DNA from: Gammaproteobacteria bacterium
Lineage (GTDB): Bacteria; Pseudomonadota; Gammaproteobacteria; Xanthomonadales; Rhodanobacteraceae
Length of the DNA: 64,000 nt
Direction of reading: 5' to 3'
Assembly: GCA_004295005.1 (NCBI GenBank)
Contig: SHNG01000006.1
Span: 1-64,000, forward strand
In this document: positions 12,710 through 22,119 of the stretch, piece by piece
How the letters are laid out: every line of letters starts with the position of its first letter
Position numbering within the stretch: position 1 is the first letter of the stretch
The notes under the pieces: model-generated
Databases searched by the model: none
What the model saw: the letters and a program-made list of their open reading frames with translations, nothing else
Told to the model about the DNA's origin: nothing
Position numbers and translations under genes: made by a program

Positions 12710-13393
12710 ATGAGCCGGTATGTGCGTACTCCGCCTCCAGAGGCGCGCGGTCTTGGCATGACCTCCCAGCGTGCGCGTGATCGCTTGATCGAAAGACTGG
12801 TTGCCGAGGGAATTCGCGACCAGCGCGTGCTTGGCGTGCTGCGCCAGTTGCCGCGCCACCTGTTCATTGACGAAGCCCTGGCCTCGCGCGCCTATGAGGA
12901 CACTGCCTTGCCGATAGGGCAAGGGCAGACCATCTCGCAACCTTACGTCGTTGCGCGCATGACCGAACTGCTGATTGAAACCGGAATGCCGCGTCGCGTG
13001 CTCGAGATCGGAACCGGCTCAGGCTATCAGTGCGCGGTACTTTCCAGCCTGGTCGAGCAGGTTTTCACGGTGGAACGCATCGATGAACTGTTGCGCAATG
13101 CCAGACGGCGCTTTCGCAAACTCGCCATGTCCAACATCCGCTCGCGGCATGATGATGGTCGTCTGGGCTGGCCCGACGAGGCGCCGTTCGATGCCGTTCT
13201 GGTGACTGCGGCAGGCGCTGATCTGGAGAACGCGCTGCTCGACCAGTTGGCCCCGCAGGGCGTACTGGTTGCGCCGGTGGGTCCGCCTGGCCGGCAGGAA
13301 TTGCTGCGCGTGGTCAGGGGCGTTGACGGAACCTGGCAGCGCGAAACCGTGGCCCCGGTGAGTTTCGTGCCCTTGCTCGGCGGTGTCGCTTGA
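12710..13393 (+). CDS. pcm: Protein-L-isoaspartate O-methyltransferase
   Basis: This protein (227 residues from the ATG 12710; a TTG at 12701 would add three) repairs isoaspartyl damage using S-adenosylmethionine. It shows [37 protein letters not shown], the hallmark PCMT region, then the SAM motif [23 protein letters not shown] and FDAVLVTAA. It overlaps the start region of the next gene if that gene used an upstream start, but the chosen yqaA start leaves a 31-base gap. It is part of the surE-pcm-yqaA-nlpD-rpoS run. Confidence 0.95.
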   Translation: MSRYVRTPPPEARGLGMTSQRARDRLIERLVAEGIRDQRVLGVLRQLPRHLFIDEALASRAYEDTALPIGQGQTISQPYVVARMTELLIETGMPRRVLEIGTGSGYQCAVLSSLVEQVFTVERIDELLRNARRRFRKLAMSNIRSRHDDGRLGWPDEAPFDAVLVTAAGADLENALLDQLAPQGVLVAPVGPPGRQELLRVVRGVDGTWQRETVAPVSFVPLLGGVA

Positions 13394-13424
13394 GTCGGCG
13401 GCTGCGGGCGCAGGACGCAGCGCC

Positions 13425-14030
13425 ATGAAACTGTTCAAGCCGCTGTACGAAAAAGCGCTGAGTTGGTCCAGTCATCCGCGCGCCGAACCGATTCTCGGTG
13501 GACTGAGCTTTGTCGAAGCCATCATTTTTCCGGTCATGCCGGAAATCATGCTGGGACCCATGGTGTTGGCGCGCCCGCAAAAATGGGCACGTTTTGCCAC
13601 GATCAGCATGGTCTTTTCCGTACTCGGGGCATTGGTCGGCTATGCCCTCGGATATTTTGCATTTGCCGCCGTGCGCCCGCTGCTCGATTCGTTGGGATGG
13701 CTGGAACGCATCGATGCACAGGTGGCCGAGTTGCAGGTCATTGCGACGCAAAGCCCTTGGTCTGCGTTCTGGATACTGGTGTTGGCCGGATTCTTGCCTA
13801 TTCCATTGAAGATTTTTACCTGGGCCTCGGGCATCGTCGGGGTTCCCTTGTTGCCATTCGTGGCAAGCATGCTGATCGGGCGGGGCAAGCGCGTGTATCT
13901 GTTGGCTGGACTGATCCGCCTGGCAGGGCCGAGGGCCGAAGCGGCCCTGCATCGCTGGATAGAATGGATAGGTTGGGCTGTCGTGGCCCTGATTGTTCTG
14001 ATCATAGTCTACATGAAGTACATTAACTAG
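13425..14030 (+). CDS. YqaA/DedA-like inner-membrane protein
   Basis: This 201-residue polytopic protein is of the VTT/DedA-related YqaA type. Hydrophobic segments are seen at SFVEAIIFPVMPEIMLGPMVL, FATISMVFSVLGALVGYALGYFAF, AFWILVLAGFLPIPLKIFTWASGIVG and a C-terminal GWAVVALIVLIIVYM. The GFLPIPLKIFTWASG stretch is the conserved core. A gene of this type between pcm and nlpD is common in Xanthomonadales and Pseudomonas. The function is unknown; DedA relatives act as lipid scramblases or transporters. The stop is directly followed by the GTG of nlpD. Confidence 0.85.
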   Translation: MKLFKPLYEKALSWSSHPRAEPILGGLSFVEAIIFPVMPEIMLGPMVLARPQKWARFATISMVFSVLGALVGYALGYFAFAAVRPLLDSLGWLERIDAQVAELQVIATQSPWSAFWILVLAGFLPIPLKIFTWASGIVGVPLLPFVASMLIGRGKRVYLLAGLIRLAGPRAEAALHRWIEWIGWAVVALIVLIIVYMKYIN

Positions 14031-14939
14031 GTGTTTGATAATAAAAACAAAACTAGTGTCGCGCTTCTGTTTGGCCTGTGCATTGCCGGCTGTGCTTCGA
14101 CACCTCCGGCGCGGGTCGAGGACCGCAGTATTGGACGTCCACACCCACAGCGGTCGGCCCCAAGACACGAGCATGACCGCCTGCCAGCCGGAAGCTACCG
14201 GGTGCAACGCGGCGACACGCTGTACAGCATTGCCTTCCGCAATGGCATGGACTACCGGGATCTGGCGGCGGCCAATGGCATCAAGTCGCCCTACACCATT
14301 CTTGTTGGACAGGTGATTCTCCTGGACGCAAAACCTGCGCAAGCCCAGCAATCACCGTCGTCGCCGCGCGTGGTTCGTGCGGAGCCACCGCAGCGCAATC
14401 CTGCAATCGTGTCCAAGCCGCAATCCGGATCGCGGCCGCCACAAGTTGCACCAGCCCCGGTTGTTTCGACGCCGCCTCCCGCTGCGCCGAGCGTTGCCAG
14501 TGTGCCCGAACCGTCTCCCGCCAAACCGGCAAATCCGCCCACTCCCGTTGTTGCCTCCGATGCGGACGGCCTGAAATGGCAATGGCCGGCCAAGGGTGCC
14601 CGGGTCAATGGCTATGTGGCCGGAGACCAGACCCGCCAGGGCATCGATATTGCGGGCACGGCGGGGGACGCCGTGCGCTCGGCTGCGGACGGCGTGGTGG
14701 TTTACAGCGGAAACGGCCTGATCGGATATGGCGAGCTGATCATCGTCAAACACAGCACGTCGATGTTGTCGGCCTACGGGCACAACCGCCGACGGCTGGT
14801 ACAGGAAGGCGACTCCGTAAAACTGGGGCAGCAGATTGCGGAAATGGGATCCACCGGTGCCAAGCGCGACATGCTGCATTTCGAGATCCGCAGGAACGGC
14901 AAGCCGGTCGACCCCATGCGTTACCTGCCTGCCCAGTGA
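14031..14939 (+). CDS. nlpD: NlpD-type LysM/M23 lipoprotein
   Basis: This 302-residue outer-membrane lipoprotein has lipobox LCIAGC (Cys about residue 21), one LysM domain (YRVQRGDTLYSIAFRNGMDYRDLAAANGI, about 56-98), a Pro/Ala-rich linker and a C-terminal LytM/M23 domain (from about 180: WQWPAKGARVNGYVAGDQTRQGIDIAG). The catalytic metal ligands are degenerate: QGID replaces the usual HxGxD histidine, and MLHFEIR has lost the first His of HxH. This fits NlpD, an activator of amidase AmiC in septal peptidoglycan splitting rather than a hydrolase. It starts at GTG 14031, immediately after the preceding stop codon. In many species the rpoS promoter lies inside nlpD. Confidence 0.92.
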   Translation: MFDNKNKTSVALLFGLCIAGCASTPPARVEDRSIGRPHPQRSAPRHEHDRLPAGSYRVQRGDTLYSIAFRNGMDYRDLAAANGIKSPYTILVGQVILLDAKPAQAQQSPSSPRVVRAEPPQRNPAIVSKPQSGSRPPQVAPAPVVSTPPPAAPSVASVPEPSPAKPANPPTPVVASDADGLKWQWPAKGARVNGYVAGDQTRQGIDIAGTAGDAVRSAADGVVVYSGNGLIGYGELIIVKHSTSMLSAYGHNRRRLVQEGDSVKLGQQIAEMGSTGAKRDMLHFEIRRNGKPVDPMRYLPAQ

Positions 14940-14954
14940 AGCGAACCATGTCGA

Positions 14955-15899
14955 ATGGCGATTTCAATGCGCAATCGCACGGACTATGCTGATTCCGTCA
15001 TGGCCGCAGCCGATCCCACCTCCAACAGCGAACCTGAAATCGAGGAGTTCCTCGAGCTTCTCGATGCCATCGAACCGGTCGACGAAGAGGTACGCAGTTC
15101 GACCGGCGCTTATCTGAACGAGATCGGCTTGATTCCCTTGCTGCAGGCAGAACAGGAATGGGAACTGGCAGAGCGCGTGCAGGCGGGCGATGGCGAAGCC
15201 AGGCGTCACCTGATCGAGGCCAACTTGCGCCTGGTCGTTACCGTGGCCAGGAACTACGTCGGGCGTGGCGTACCGCTGATGGACCTGATCGAGGAAGGCA
15301 ATATCGGACTGATCCGGGCGGTGGAGAAGTTCGAGCCAGCGCGCCGGCTGCGGTTCTCCACCTATGCCATGTGGTGGATCAGGCATGGGGTACAGCATGC
15401 CCTGTCACACCAGGGGCGCACGGTCCGCGTTCCCGTGCATGTGCTGCGTGAACTGGCTCAGGTGCTGCGCGCAAACCGCGAGTTGACGGCGCAACTGGGC
15501 CGGACGCCCAGCATGGAAGAACTGGCCAGGTCCGTTGGCAAGCGCGCAGCGGACGTTGCCGAGTTGTTCCTCGCCAATGAACACATCAGTTCACTGGATG
15601 CGCCGATGTCGGATGCGGATGATCGCGGTCTCATTGAGCAATTGGGAAGTGAGCCTGATTCTGCTGGCTCGACCGCGCGGGAAGCTGCGGTGGCCGGGCA
15701 ATTGCACGCGTGGCTTGAGGCGCTCAATCCACGCCAGCGCCTGGTGGTTGAGCGTCGCTATGGTTTGAACGGGGAGCCGGTAAATTCGCTTGCCGAGATT
15801 GCCGGCGAGCTTCGAGTTTCCCGTGAACGTGTCCGCCAGATCCAGGAAGAGGCTCTGAAACGCCTGCGCAAGCTCGGCCAGCAATCGGCCTCAGGCTGA
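14955..15899 (+). CDS. rpoS: RNA polymerase sigma factor RpoS
   Basis: This 314-residue stationary-phase/general-stress sigma factor has an acidic N-terminus, then region 1.2 ([23 protein letters not shown]), region 2 ([60 protein letters not shown]), region 3, and region 4 ending in the helix-turn-helix [21 protein letters not shown]. The protein stops soon after region 4.2, so it lacks the longer C-terminal tail of E. coli RpoS. The ATG at 14955 is used, though the ATGs at 14967 and 15000 remain possible. The stop region overlaps the convergent Mth938-like gene by nine bases. Confidence 0.95.
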   Translation: MAISMRNRTDYADSVMAAADPTSNSEPEIEEFLELLDAIEPVDEEVRSSTGAYLNEIGLIPLLQAEQEWELAERVQAGDGEARRHLIEANLRLVVTVARNYVGRGVPLMDLIEEGNIGLIRAVEKFEPARRLRFSTYAMWWIRHGVQHALSHQGRTVRVPVHVLRELAQVLRANRELTAQLGRTPSMEELARSVGKRAADVAELFLANEHISSLDAPMSDADDRGLIEQLGSEPDSAGSTAREAAVAGQLHAWLEALNPRQRLVVERRYGLNGEPVNSLAEIAGELRVSRERVRQIQEEALKRLRKLGQQSASG

Positions 15900-16277
15900 A
15901 TCCGCTGCGGTCAGCAGGAATGCCGCCACAGCACGCCGACCTTCGGCGGCCAGCAGGTTGTAGGTGCGCGCCGCGGCGCGGTTGTCCATCACCTCGACAC
16001 CGATTCCGCTGCGCAGCAATGCTGCCAAATGGCCGGGGTGGGGAAATTGCTGGCGCTCACCGGTTCCCAGGATCACCAGTTCCGGTTGCAGGTTCGCGAT
16101 GATCTGCATGGCGCCTTCGTCGATTTCCTCGACACGGGTAGGTGTCCAGTTTTCGACAACGCGATCCACACAGATCACGAAGCTCGCATGCAGATCGCGA
16201 TCAATGACCCGCGCCACCTGGTGACTGATGCTGCGGATGAAAAAGTAGCCCTCGGCACGATCATGGATGAGTTGCAT
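15891..16277 (-). CDS. Mth938-like domain protein (DUF498/NDUFAF3 type)
   Basis: This 128-residue protein shows the Mth938-like fold: an [13 protein letters not shown] strand ([18 protein letters not shown]), then [17 protein letters not shown] and [31 protein letters not shown], which is the family's conserved core. Bacterial members are uncharacterised; the eukaryotic NDUFAF3 relative assists complex I assembly, so no function is assigned. The start is the ATG at 16277 ([11 protein letters not shown]); an upstream start at 16343 would run into yhbY. It lies 20 bases downstream of yhbY on the same strand and overlaps the end of rpoS by nine bases. Confidence 0.85.
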   Translation of the reverse strand: MQLIHDRAEGYFFIRSISHQVARVIDRDLHASFVICVDRVVENWTPTRVEEIDEGAMQIIANLQPELVILGTGERQQFPHPGHLAALLRSGIGVEVMDNRAAARTYNLLAAEGRRAVAAFLLTAADSA

Positions 16278-16297
16278 GCGGGTACGAACCTTCCGTC

Positions 16298-16594
16298 CTA
16301 GCGTGGCAGCGGCAAGCGCGGTTCCTTTTCGTTGCGCTTCCACAGGCTGGCGGTATGGCCGATGAGCTGCACGATCTCGGCCCCGCTTGCCTCCACCAGG
16401 GCTGCGAGCTGGGCGGCGCGCTCTTCCTTGTCTGCACCCGAAAGGCGAACCTTGAGCAGTTCGTGATGGTCGAGGGCGAGCTTCAGCTCCGCGACAAGGC
16501 TGGGGCTGACACCCTTCTGGCCGAGCAGGATCACGGGTGAAAGCGAGTGTGCCAGGCCACGCAGATAGCGTTTTTGTGATGGGGAAATGCTCAT
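16298..16594 (-). CDS. yhbY: YhbY-type CRM-domain RNA-binding protein
   Basis: This 98-residue protein is one CRM (KH-like) domain: KRYLRGLAHSLSPVILLGQKGVSPSLVAELKLALDHHELLKVRLSG. The GQKG loop is the RNA-binding GxxG motif. In E. coli YhbY associates with pre-50S ribosomal particles. The gene is divergent from rlmE, the order found in most gammaproteobacteria, with the 108-base space between them holding both promoters. The start ATG 16594 (MSISPSQKRY) fits the family. Confidence 0.93.
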   Translation of the reverse strand: MSISPSQKRYLRGLAHSLSPVILLGQKGVSPSLVAELKLALDHHELLKVRLSGADKEERAAQLAALVEASGAEIVQLIGHTASLWKRNEKEPRLPLPR

Positions 16595-16702
16595 GAACGG
16601 GATTCGAATGCAGATAGGAGGCGGGGGAGGAAGGGTTCCAATCAAGGTATTATGCGGGAAACCCCTGAATGAAGAACGCGCTCGGCGCGCTTTGAAGACG
16701 AC

Positions 16703-17323
16703 GTGGCGCGAAGCAAATCAAGTTCCCGCTGGCTGCAGGAGCATTTCAGCGATCCCTATGTGAAGCGTGCCCAGGCGGAAGGCTGGCGTTCGCGTGCCGT
16801 GTTCAAGCTGGACGAGTTGATCGAACGCGAAAAACTCCTGAAGCCCGGCATGTGCGTGGTTGATCTGGGCGCTGCGCCGGGTGGCTGGTCACAAATGGTG
16901 CGCGAGCGGCTCGGTGACAGCGGACGCATCGTCGCCCTGGACATCCTGCCCATGCAGGGCATTGGCGGGGTCGACTTCATCCTCGGCGACTTCCGCGAGG
17001 CGTCGGTCCTGCAGCAGCTGGAAGACGTGTTGGGCGGAATGCGCGTGGATCTTGTGCTTTCCGACATGGCCCCCAACATGAGCGGAGTCGGGGCGGTGGA
17101 TCAGGACCGTTCCATGGTTCTGGCGGAATTGGCGGCTGATTTTGCCGAGAATCACCTGAAAGTGGGTGGCTCGTTCCTTACAAAACTGTTCCAGGGACAG
17201 GGTTTTGATGAGTACATCCGGCGCTTGCGCAGTCGGTATGCACAGGTCAGCATTCGGAAACCCAAGGCTTCGCGGGCGCGCAGCAACGAGGTTTACGCCA
17301 TGGCATCGGCAAAGCGGTCCTGA
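16703..17323 (+). CDS. rlmE: 23S rRNA (uridine-2'-O)-methyltransferase RlmE/FtsJ
   Basis: This 206-residue enzyme methylates the 2'-O of U2552 in 23S rRNA at a late step of 50S assembly. It shows [29 protein letters not shown], the FtsJ signature, the SAM motif [25 protein letters not shown] (catalytic Asp) and the K of [14 protein letters not shown]. It starts at GTG 16703. ftsH follows after 32 bases, the conserved pairing. Confidence 0.96.
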   Translation: MARSKSSSRWLQEHFSDPYVKRAQAEGWRSRAVFKLDELIEREKLLKPGMCVVDLGAAPGGWSQMVRERLGDSGRIVALDILPMQGIGGVDFILGDFREASVLQQLEDVLGGMRVDLVLSDMAPNMSGVGAVDQDRSMVLAELAADFAENHLKVGGSFLTKLFQGQGFDEYIRRLRSRYAQVSIRKPKASRARSNEVYAMASAKRS

Positions 17324-17355
17324 AATCGGGTATTGAGTAGGCAGTTGAGAAGACG

Positions 17356-19284
17356 ATGAACGAAATGGCAAAAACCTTGCTGCTCTGGGTGGTCATCGCC
17401 GTTGTGCTGTTGACGGTGTTCCAGAGTTTCAATCCGCAGTCGGCTTCGACCAAGGATGTTTCCTATTCCGAGTTCATGCAGGCCGTGCGTGACAAGCGGG
17501 TCGATGAAGTGCTGGTGCACAACGACGGGCGCACGGTTGAGGCAAAACTGCAGGATGGAAGCAGCGTGCGTACCACCGCGTTGCTCACCGAAAAGTCGAT
17601 AGCCGACATCGAGACGGATGTGCCGAAGGTGAAGGTCGAGGCCACCGATCCGCCGATGCCGCTGGCGTTGCGCCTGCTGTTCGACTGGCTGCCGCTGATC
17701 GTCATTTTCGGCCTGATCTTCTATTTCATGCGCCAGATGCAATCCGGAGCAGGCGGACGCGGTGCCATGTCGTTTGGCCGCTCGCGGGCAAAGCTGCAGG
17801 GCGAAGACCAGATCAAGATCACCTTTGCCGATGTTGCAGGCTGCGACGAGGCCAAGGAAGAGGTTTCCGAACTGGTCGAGTTCCTGCGTGATCCGTCCAA
17901 GTTCACCAAGCTGGGCGGCAAGATTCCGCGCGGCGTCCTCATGGTCGGCTCGCCGGGTACCGGCAAGACCTTGCTGGCAAAGGCCATTGCCGGCGAGGCC
18001 AAGGTGCCGTTCTTCTCCATTTCCGGTTCCGATTTCGTCGAGATGTTTGTAGGCGTTGGTGCGGCCCGCGTGCGCGACATGTTCGAGCAGGCCAAGAAGC
18101 AGGCGCCGTGCATAATCTTCATTGATGAAATCGATGCCGTTGGTCGTCATCGCGGCGCCGGGCTCGGCGGCGGCCACGACGAACGCGAGCAGACCCTGAA
18201 CCAGTTGTTGGTCGAGATGGATGGTTTCGAAGGCAGCGAAGGCGTCATCGTCATTGCCGCCACCAACCGACCGGACGTGCTGGATCCGGCCTTGCTGCGT
18301 CCCGGACGTTTCGACCGCCAGGTCGTGGTGCCCCTGCCGGACCTCAAGGGTCGCGAGCAGATCCTCAAGGTGCACATGCGCAAGGTGCCGCTGTCTGCGG
18401 ACGTGGAGCCGTTGACCATTGCGCGCGGCACGCCTGGATTCTCCGGAGCCGACCTTGCCAACCTGGTCAATGAGGCAGCCCTGTTTGCCGCGCGCGGAAA
18501 TTCGCGCGAGGTCAGCATGCAGGATTTCGAGCGGGCCAAGGACAAGATCATGATGGGCGCGGAGCGCCGCTCCATGATCATGAGCGACGACGAAAAGAAG
18601 CTGACCGCTTACCACGAGGCCGGGCACGCTATCATCGGTCGCCTGGTTCCCGATCACGATCCGGTCTACAAGGTCACCATCATCCCGCGCGGTCGTGCGC
18701 TGGGCGTCACCATGTACCTTCCGGAGAATGATCGCTACAGCTACAACAAGGAAAACATCGAGAGCCGCCTGTGTTCCCTGTATGGCGGGCGTGTTGCCGA
18801 AGAACTGATTTTCGGTGCCGACAAGGTCACCACGGGTGCCTCCAATGACATCGAGCGCGCCACCAAGATGGCGCGCAACATGGTCACCAAGTGGGGCCTG
18901 TCCGAAAAGCTGGGTCCAATCGCCTACAGCGAGGAAGAAGACGAAGTGTTCCTGGGACGCTCGGTAACCCAGCACAAGAACGTTTCCGACGACACGGCGC
19001 GCCTCATCGATGTGGAAGTCCGCGAGATCCTTGATCGGGCCTATGCGCGCAGCACCAAGCTGTTGTCGGACAACATGAACAAGTTGCACGTCATGGCTGA
19101 TGCGCTGCTCCAGTACGAGACCATCGACGCGCAGCAGATCGAGGACATCATGAATGACCGCCCGGTGAATCCTCCAAAGGACTGGAGCAACGACCAGGGC
19201 GCGGGTTCGGGTGGCGCGAAGCCGCGCGGCGAAAGTCCGATCGGCGGACCCGCGGTGCAGTCGCGCCGCGGTTCCACCGTTTGA
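17356..19284 (+). CDS. ftsH: ATP-dependent zinc metalloprotease FtsH
   Basis: This 642-residue membrane-anchored AAA+ protease has two N-terminal membrane segments (about residues 7-24 and 103-123) flanking a periplasmic domain. The AAA domain has Walker A GSPGTGKT (198-205), Walker B IIFIDEID and the second region of homology [20 protein letters not shown]. The zinc protease HEAGH is at 420-424, with the third ligand Asp in the following helix region. It degrades misassembled membrane proteins and regulators such as LpxC. A strong intrinsic terminator follows at 19320-19348. Confidence 0.98.
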   Translation: MNEMAKTLLLWVVIAVVLLTVFQSFNPQSASTKDVSYSEFMQAVRDKRVDEVLVHNDGRTVEAKLQDGSSVRTTALLTEKSIADIETDVPKVKVEATDPPMPLALRLLFDWLPLIVIFGLIFYFMRQMQSGAGGRGAMSFGRSRAKLQGEDQIKITFADVAGCDEAKEEVSELVEFLRDPSKFTKLGGKIPRGVLMVGSPGTGKTLLAKAIAGEAKVPFFSISGSDFVEMFVGVGAARVRDMFEQAKKQAPCIIFIDEIDAVGRHRGAGLGGGHDEREQTLNQLLVEMDGFEGSEGVIVIAATNRPDVLDPALLRPGRFDRQVVVPLPDLKGREQILKVHMRKVPLSADVEPLTIARGTPGFSGADLANLVNEAALFAARGNSREVSMQDFERAKDKIMMGAERRSMIMSDDEKKLTAYHEAGHAIIGRLVPDHDPVYKVTIIPRGRALGVTMYLPENDRYSYNKENIESRLCSLYGGRVAEELIFGADKVTTGASNDIERATKMARNMVTKWGLSEKLGPIAYSEEEDEVFLGRSVTQHKNVSDDTARLIDVEVREILDRAYARSTKLLSDNMNKLHVMADALLQYETIDAQQIEDIMNDRPVNPPKDWSNDQGAGSGGAKPRGESPIGGPAVQSRRGSTV

Positions 19285-19319
19285 GGCACTTTCCCTATTC
19301 AGTGCTCGATTGAGCGCAG

Positions 19320-19348
19320 AGGCCGCCGCAGGGCGGCCTTCTGTTTTT
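19320..19348 (+). terminator. Intrinsic terminator after ftsH
   Basis: The stem AGGCCGCC (19320-19327) pairs perfectly with GGCGGCCT (19332-19339) across the loop GCAG, followed by TCTGTTTTT. It lies 36 bases after the ftsH stop and 19 bases before the folP start. folP may be expressed by read-through or from a promoter not seen. Confidence 0.85.
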
Positions 19349-19366
19349 CACGGTCGGGAGGCCAGC

Positions 19367-20260
19367 ATGTTTTCACCTGTTCTTGATTGCCGGGGTAGGG
19401 CGGTGGTGCTGGATACCACGCGCATGGTGGGCATCATCAACGTAACCGCCGATTCCTTTTCCGACGGCGGACGCTTCCTGGATCCCGCAGCGGCCATCGA
19501 GCATGGCCTGCGCCTTGCCGAAGAAGGCGCCGACATGTTGGACGTGGGTGCGGAATCCACCCGTCCCGGTGCGCATCCGGTTTCCCCGGAGCAGCAGATT
19601 GACCGCGTCGTGCCGGTGATCGAGGCGCTGGTGAAACGAACTTCAGCGGCAATTTCGGTTGATACCTCGGATCCTGCGGTCATGCGCGCTGCCGTCGCTG
19701 CCGGTGCAGGATTCATCAATGATGTACGGGCCTTGCGCAGCGAAGGCGCACTGGAGGCCGCGGCGGAATTGCAGGTTCCGGTGTGCCTGATGCACATGCA
19801 GGGCGAACCGCGCAGCATGCAGGACAATCCGCATTACGACGATGTGGTCGGTGAGGTGCAGCGGTTCCTTTCGGATCGCGTGTTTGCCTGCCAGCTCGCC
19901 GGCATCGACAAGGCCCGCATCGTGGTCGATCCCGGTTTCGGATTCGGCAAGTCGCTGCAACACAATCTGGAGCTGCTGCGGAATCTCACGCGTTTTGTCG
20001 AGATCGCGCCGGTATTGGTGGGGCTTTCGCGCAAGTCGATGTTTCGCGAGTTGACCGGACGCGAAGATCCGACCATGCGCACGTCCGCATCCATCGCCGG
20101 CGCATTGCTGGCGGTACAGGGCGGCGCTTGCCTGGTCAGGACGCACGATGTTGCGGCAACTCGCGATGCATTGCGTGTGCTTGAGGCCGTTGGATCCGTG
20201 TCGCGATCTGGCGCCGCGCTGCGCAAGGTTCCATCGGCAAGTCCCTGGGACGATGACTGA
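19367..20260 (+). CDS. folP: Dihydropteroate synthase
   Basis: This 297-residue folate-pathway enzyme joins p-aminobenzoate to dihydropterin pyrophosphate and is the sulfonamide target. It shows MVGIINVTADSFSDGGRF, GADMLDVGAESTRPGA, ISVDTSDPAVMRAAVAAGAGFINDVRAL, CLMHMQGEPRSMQ and VDPGFGFGKSLQHNLELL. The start ATG 19367 follows GGGAGG. It is normally followed by glmM, which is absent here; the caspase-DUF11-autotransporter-kinase cluster occupies that place. Confidence 0.96.
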   Translation: MFSPVLDCRGRAVVLDTTRMVGIINVTADSFSDGGRFLDPAAAIEHGLRLAEEGADMLDVGAESTRPGAHPVSPEQQIDRVVPVIEALVKRTSAAISVDTSDPAVMRAAVAAGAGFINDVRALRSEGALEAAAELQVPVCLMHMQGEPRSMQDNPHYDDVVGEVQRFLSDRVFACQLAGIDKARIVVDPGFGFGKSLQHNLELLRNLTRFVEIAPVLVGLSRKSMFRELTGREDPTMRTSASIAGALLAVQGGACLVRTHDVAATRDALRVLEAVGSVSRSGAALRKVPSASPWDDD

Positions 20261-20385
20261 GTAGCTCGGCCCGCATTGCGACCCGAGGCGTGACCGAGTG
20301 TGCCATTGGCCGCGGTTTTGCGGTTTAATGCCGGTCTTGGATGCGAGATCGTCCAGCGCGTCCGCCGCACCTGGAGGGTTGAACC

Positions 20386-22029
20386 ATGAGCCGCTTTTTC
20401 GCCCCGCTCGCGTTGCTGCTTTGGGTTGCAAGCCCTCCTTCCTTCGCGGATGAATCCTGGCAGCCCTATGTGAGTTCCGATGGGTCCATGGCTGCGGTGC
20501 AGCCCATCGATTCCATGATGGTGGTCGATTGCCTGCTGCCCGGGCAGATGCGTCGCTCGGGCGCGATGTCCTACATGGGGCCGCGCTTGCCGGTCAAGAC
20601 CACGGCTCAATTGTGCTCAATGCGCGGTGGCGAGTACGTTGCCTATGATCGTGCCACGATCAAGTCCAGCCTGGCGGTGTGGATGGAAAAGGCCAAGGCC
20701 GGCGATGCCACCGCACAATTCTATGTCGGCCAGATCTATGAAAAGGGCATGGATTCGGCTCCCGACTATGAATCGGCCGCAAAGTGGTATCGAAAGGCGG
20801 CGGAGTCCGGTTCCAATGAAGCCAAGCTGTCACTCGCTGCCATGATGGAAGCAGGGCGCGGCATGGCGGCAGATGCCACGGCTGCGGTGAACCTCTATCG
20901 CGAAGCCATGGGCATCAAGGGCAACGAGCTGATCAGCAAGGACGAAGCGGATTCGCGCGTGGCCGAGGTCGAGCGCCAGAACGCCCAGTTGCGCAGCGAG
21001 TTGGCCATGCAGCGTGCCGAAGCCCAAACGGCCGTGACCCGACTGGAAGGGGAAGTCGCTTCCCTCAAGGCGGCCAATGCAAGCCAGAAGCGCGACACAC
21101 GCAAGATGGCCGCGCTGGAAAAATCCCTGCGCGACGCAATGCAGCAGCGTGATGAAGTCGAACGCAAGCTCGCCGCTGTTCCGGCCAGTACCGATCAGGA
21201 CAACGTGGCGCAGACCCGCAGCGTGGTCGTGCCGCTGGTTTCGGAAAATCGTGCCTTGCAGGTTGCCGCGGATGGGGTCAAGTTTGGTCGTTACCACGCC
21301 CTGATCATCGGCGTGCAGAACTACCTCAGCTACGATCCCTTGAAGACGCCGATCAGCGACGCCAAGGCCATTGCCAATGTGCTTGAGAACCGTTACGGGT
21401 TCGAGACGACAACCCTGCTTGATGCGGATTTCTCGTCCATCGTCGGCAGCATCGTGCAGTTGTCTTCGAAGATTGGTCCTGATGACAACGTGCTGATCTA
21501 TTTTGCCGGGCATGGCGTGATCAACGCCGAACAACGTGGATTCTGGCTGCCGCTGGATGCACGCCAGAGCGAGCGCAGTCCTGCCTTGCCGAATGAAACT
21601 CTGGCGGAGTTCCTGGCCATGTTCAAGGCCCGCAGCGTACTGGTCATTGCGGATTCCTGCTTCGGCAGTGCGCTGTCTGGATCGGTCGGCTCCTATACCG
21701 GAGGACCGGCCGAATACGCGGATGGAATACCGGGTGGATACCTCAGCCGCAAGGCGCGCTATGTCCTGTCTTCCGGGGGCATGAGCCCGGTGCTGGATCA
21801 GGCCGGTGACGGTCATTCCGTATTTGCCTCGGCCCTGTTGCAGGTGTTGCGCAACAACACGCGCATCCTGACCCAGACCGGACTCGAGAGGGCGTTGGTC
21901 GGCCCCGTTCGCGAAAGCTCGCAGCAACTGGGCATGCAGCAGACCCCAGACCTGATGAAGATCCGCGAGGCGGGTGACGCGGGCGGTGCATTTTTCCTCG
22001 TGCCGCGCAGCGAGCCCGGCAAGGGATAA
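20386..22029 (+). CDS. Exported caspase-like (C14) peptidase with Sel1 repeats and coiled coil
   Basis: This 547-residue protein has a Sec signal peptide (LALLLWVASPPSFADE, cleavage about residue 21), two Sel1-type repeats (about 104-178: AGDATAQFYVGQIYEKG, KWYRKAAESGSNEAKLSLAAMMEAG), a coiled coil (about 186-265) and a peptidase C14/caspase domain (about 300-490). The catalytic dyad is intact: His376 in IYFAGHGV and Cys425 in IADSCFGSAL. The region YHALIIGVQNYLSYDPLKTPISDAKAI is typical of bacterial metacaspase-like folds. The signal peptide places it in the periplasm or outside, unlike many cytoplasmic caspase-like effectors. A CCTGGAGG-type site precedes the start. It is the first gene of a four-gene run; substrate and activator are unknown. 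Confidence 0.88.
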   Translation: MSRFFAPLALLLWVASPPSFADESWQPYVSSDGSMAAVQPIDSMMVVDCLLPGQMRRSGAMSYMGPRLPVKTTAQLCSMRGGEYVAYDRATIKSSLAVWMEKAKAGDATAQFYVGQIYEKGMDSAPDYESAAKWYRKAAESGSNEAKLSLAAMMEAGRGMAADATAAVNLYREAMGIKGNELISKDEADSRVAEVERQNAQLRSELAMQRAEAQTAVTRLEGEVASLKAANASQKRDTRKMAALEKSLRDAMQQRDEVERKLAAVPASTDQDNVAQTRSVVVPLVSENRALQVAADGVKFGRYHALIIGVQNYLSYDPLKTPISDAKAIANVLENRYGFETTTLLDADFSSIVGSIVQLSSKIGPDDNVLIYFAGHGVINAEQRGFWLPLDARQSERSPALPNETLAEFLAMFKARSVLVIADSCFGSALSGSVGSYTGGPAEYADGIPGGYLSRKARYVLSSGGMSPVLDQAGDGHSVFASALLQVLRNNTRILTQTGLERALVGPVRESSQQLGMQQTPDLMKIREAGDAGGAFFLVPRSEPGKG

Positions 22030-22119
22030 GGTGAATGAAACAGGTGAATATGTAGCAGTAGAGTTTCGGCTGGGGCGGAGTCATCGTCACAGGCAAGTCC
22101 AGAAAAAGGGGGCAACACC

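Noticed and set aside
17293..19089. 598-codon minus-strand frame opposite ftsH
   Set aside because: It is a shadow of ftsH: no domains, many His/Gly/Gln runs from antisense codon bias.
19285..20385. Insertion sequence or phage integration at the folP-caspase boundary
   Set aside because: I saw no transposase, integrase, terminal inverted repeat or target duplication; the cluster boundaries are clean.
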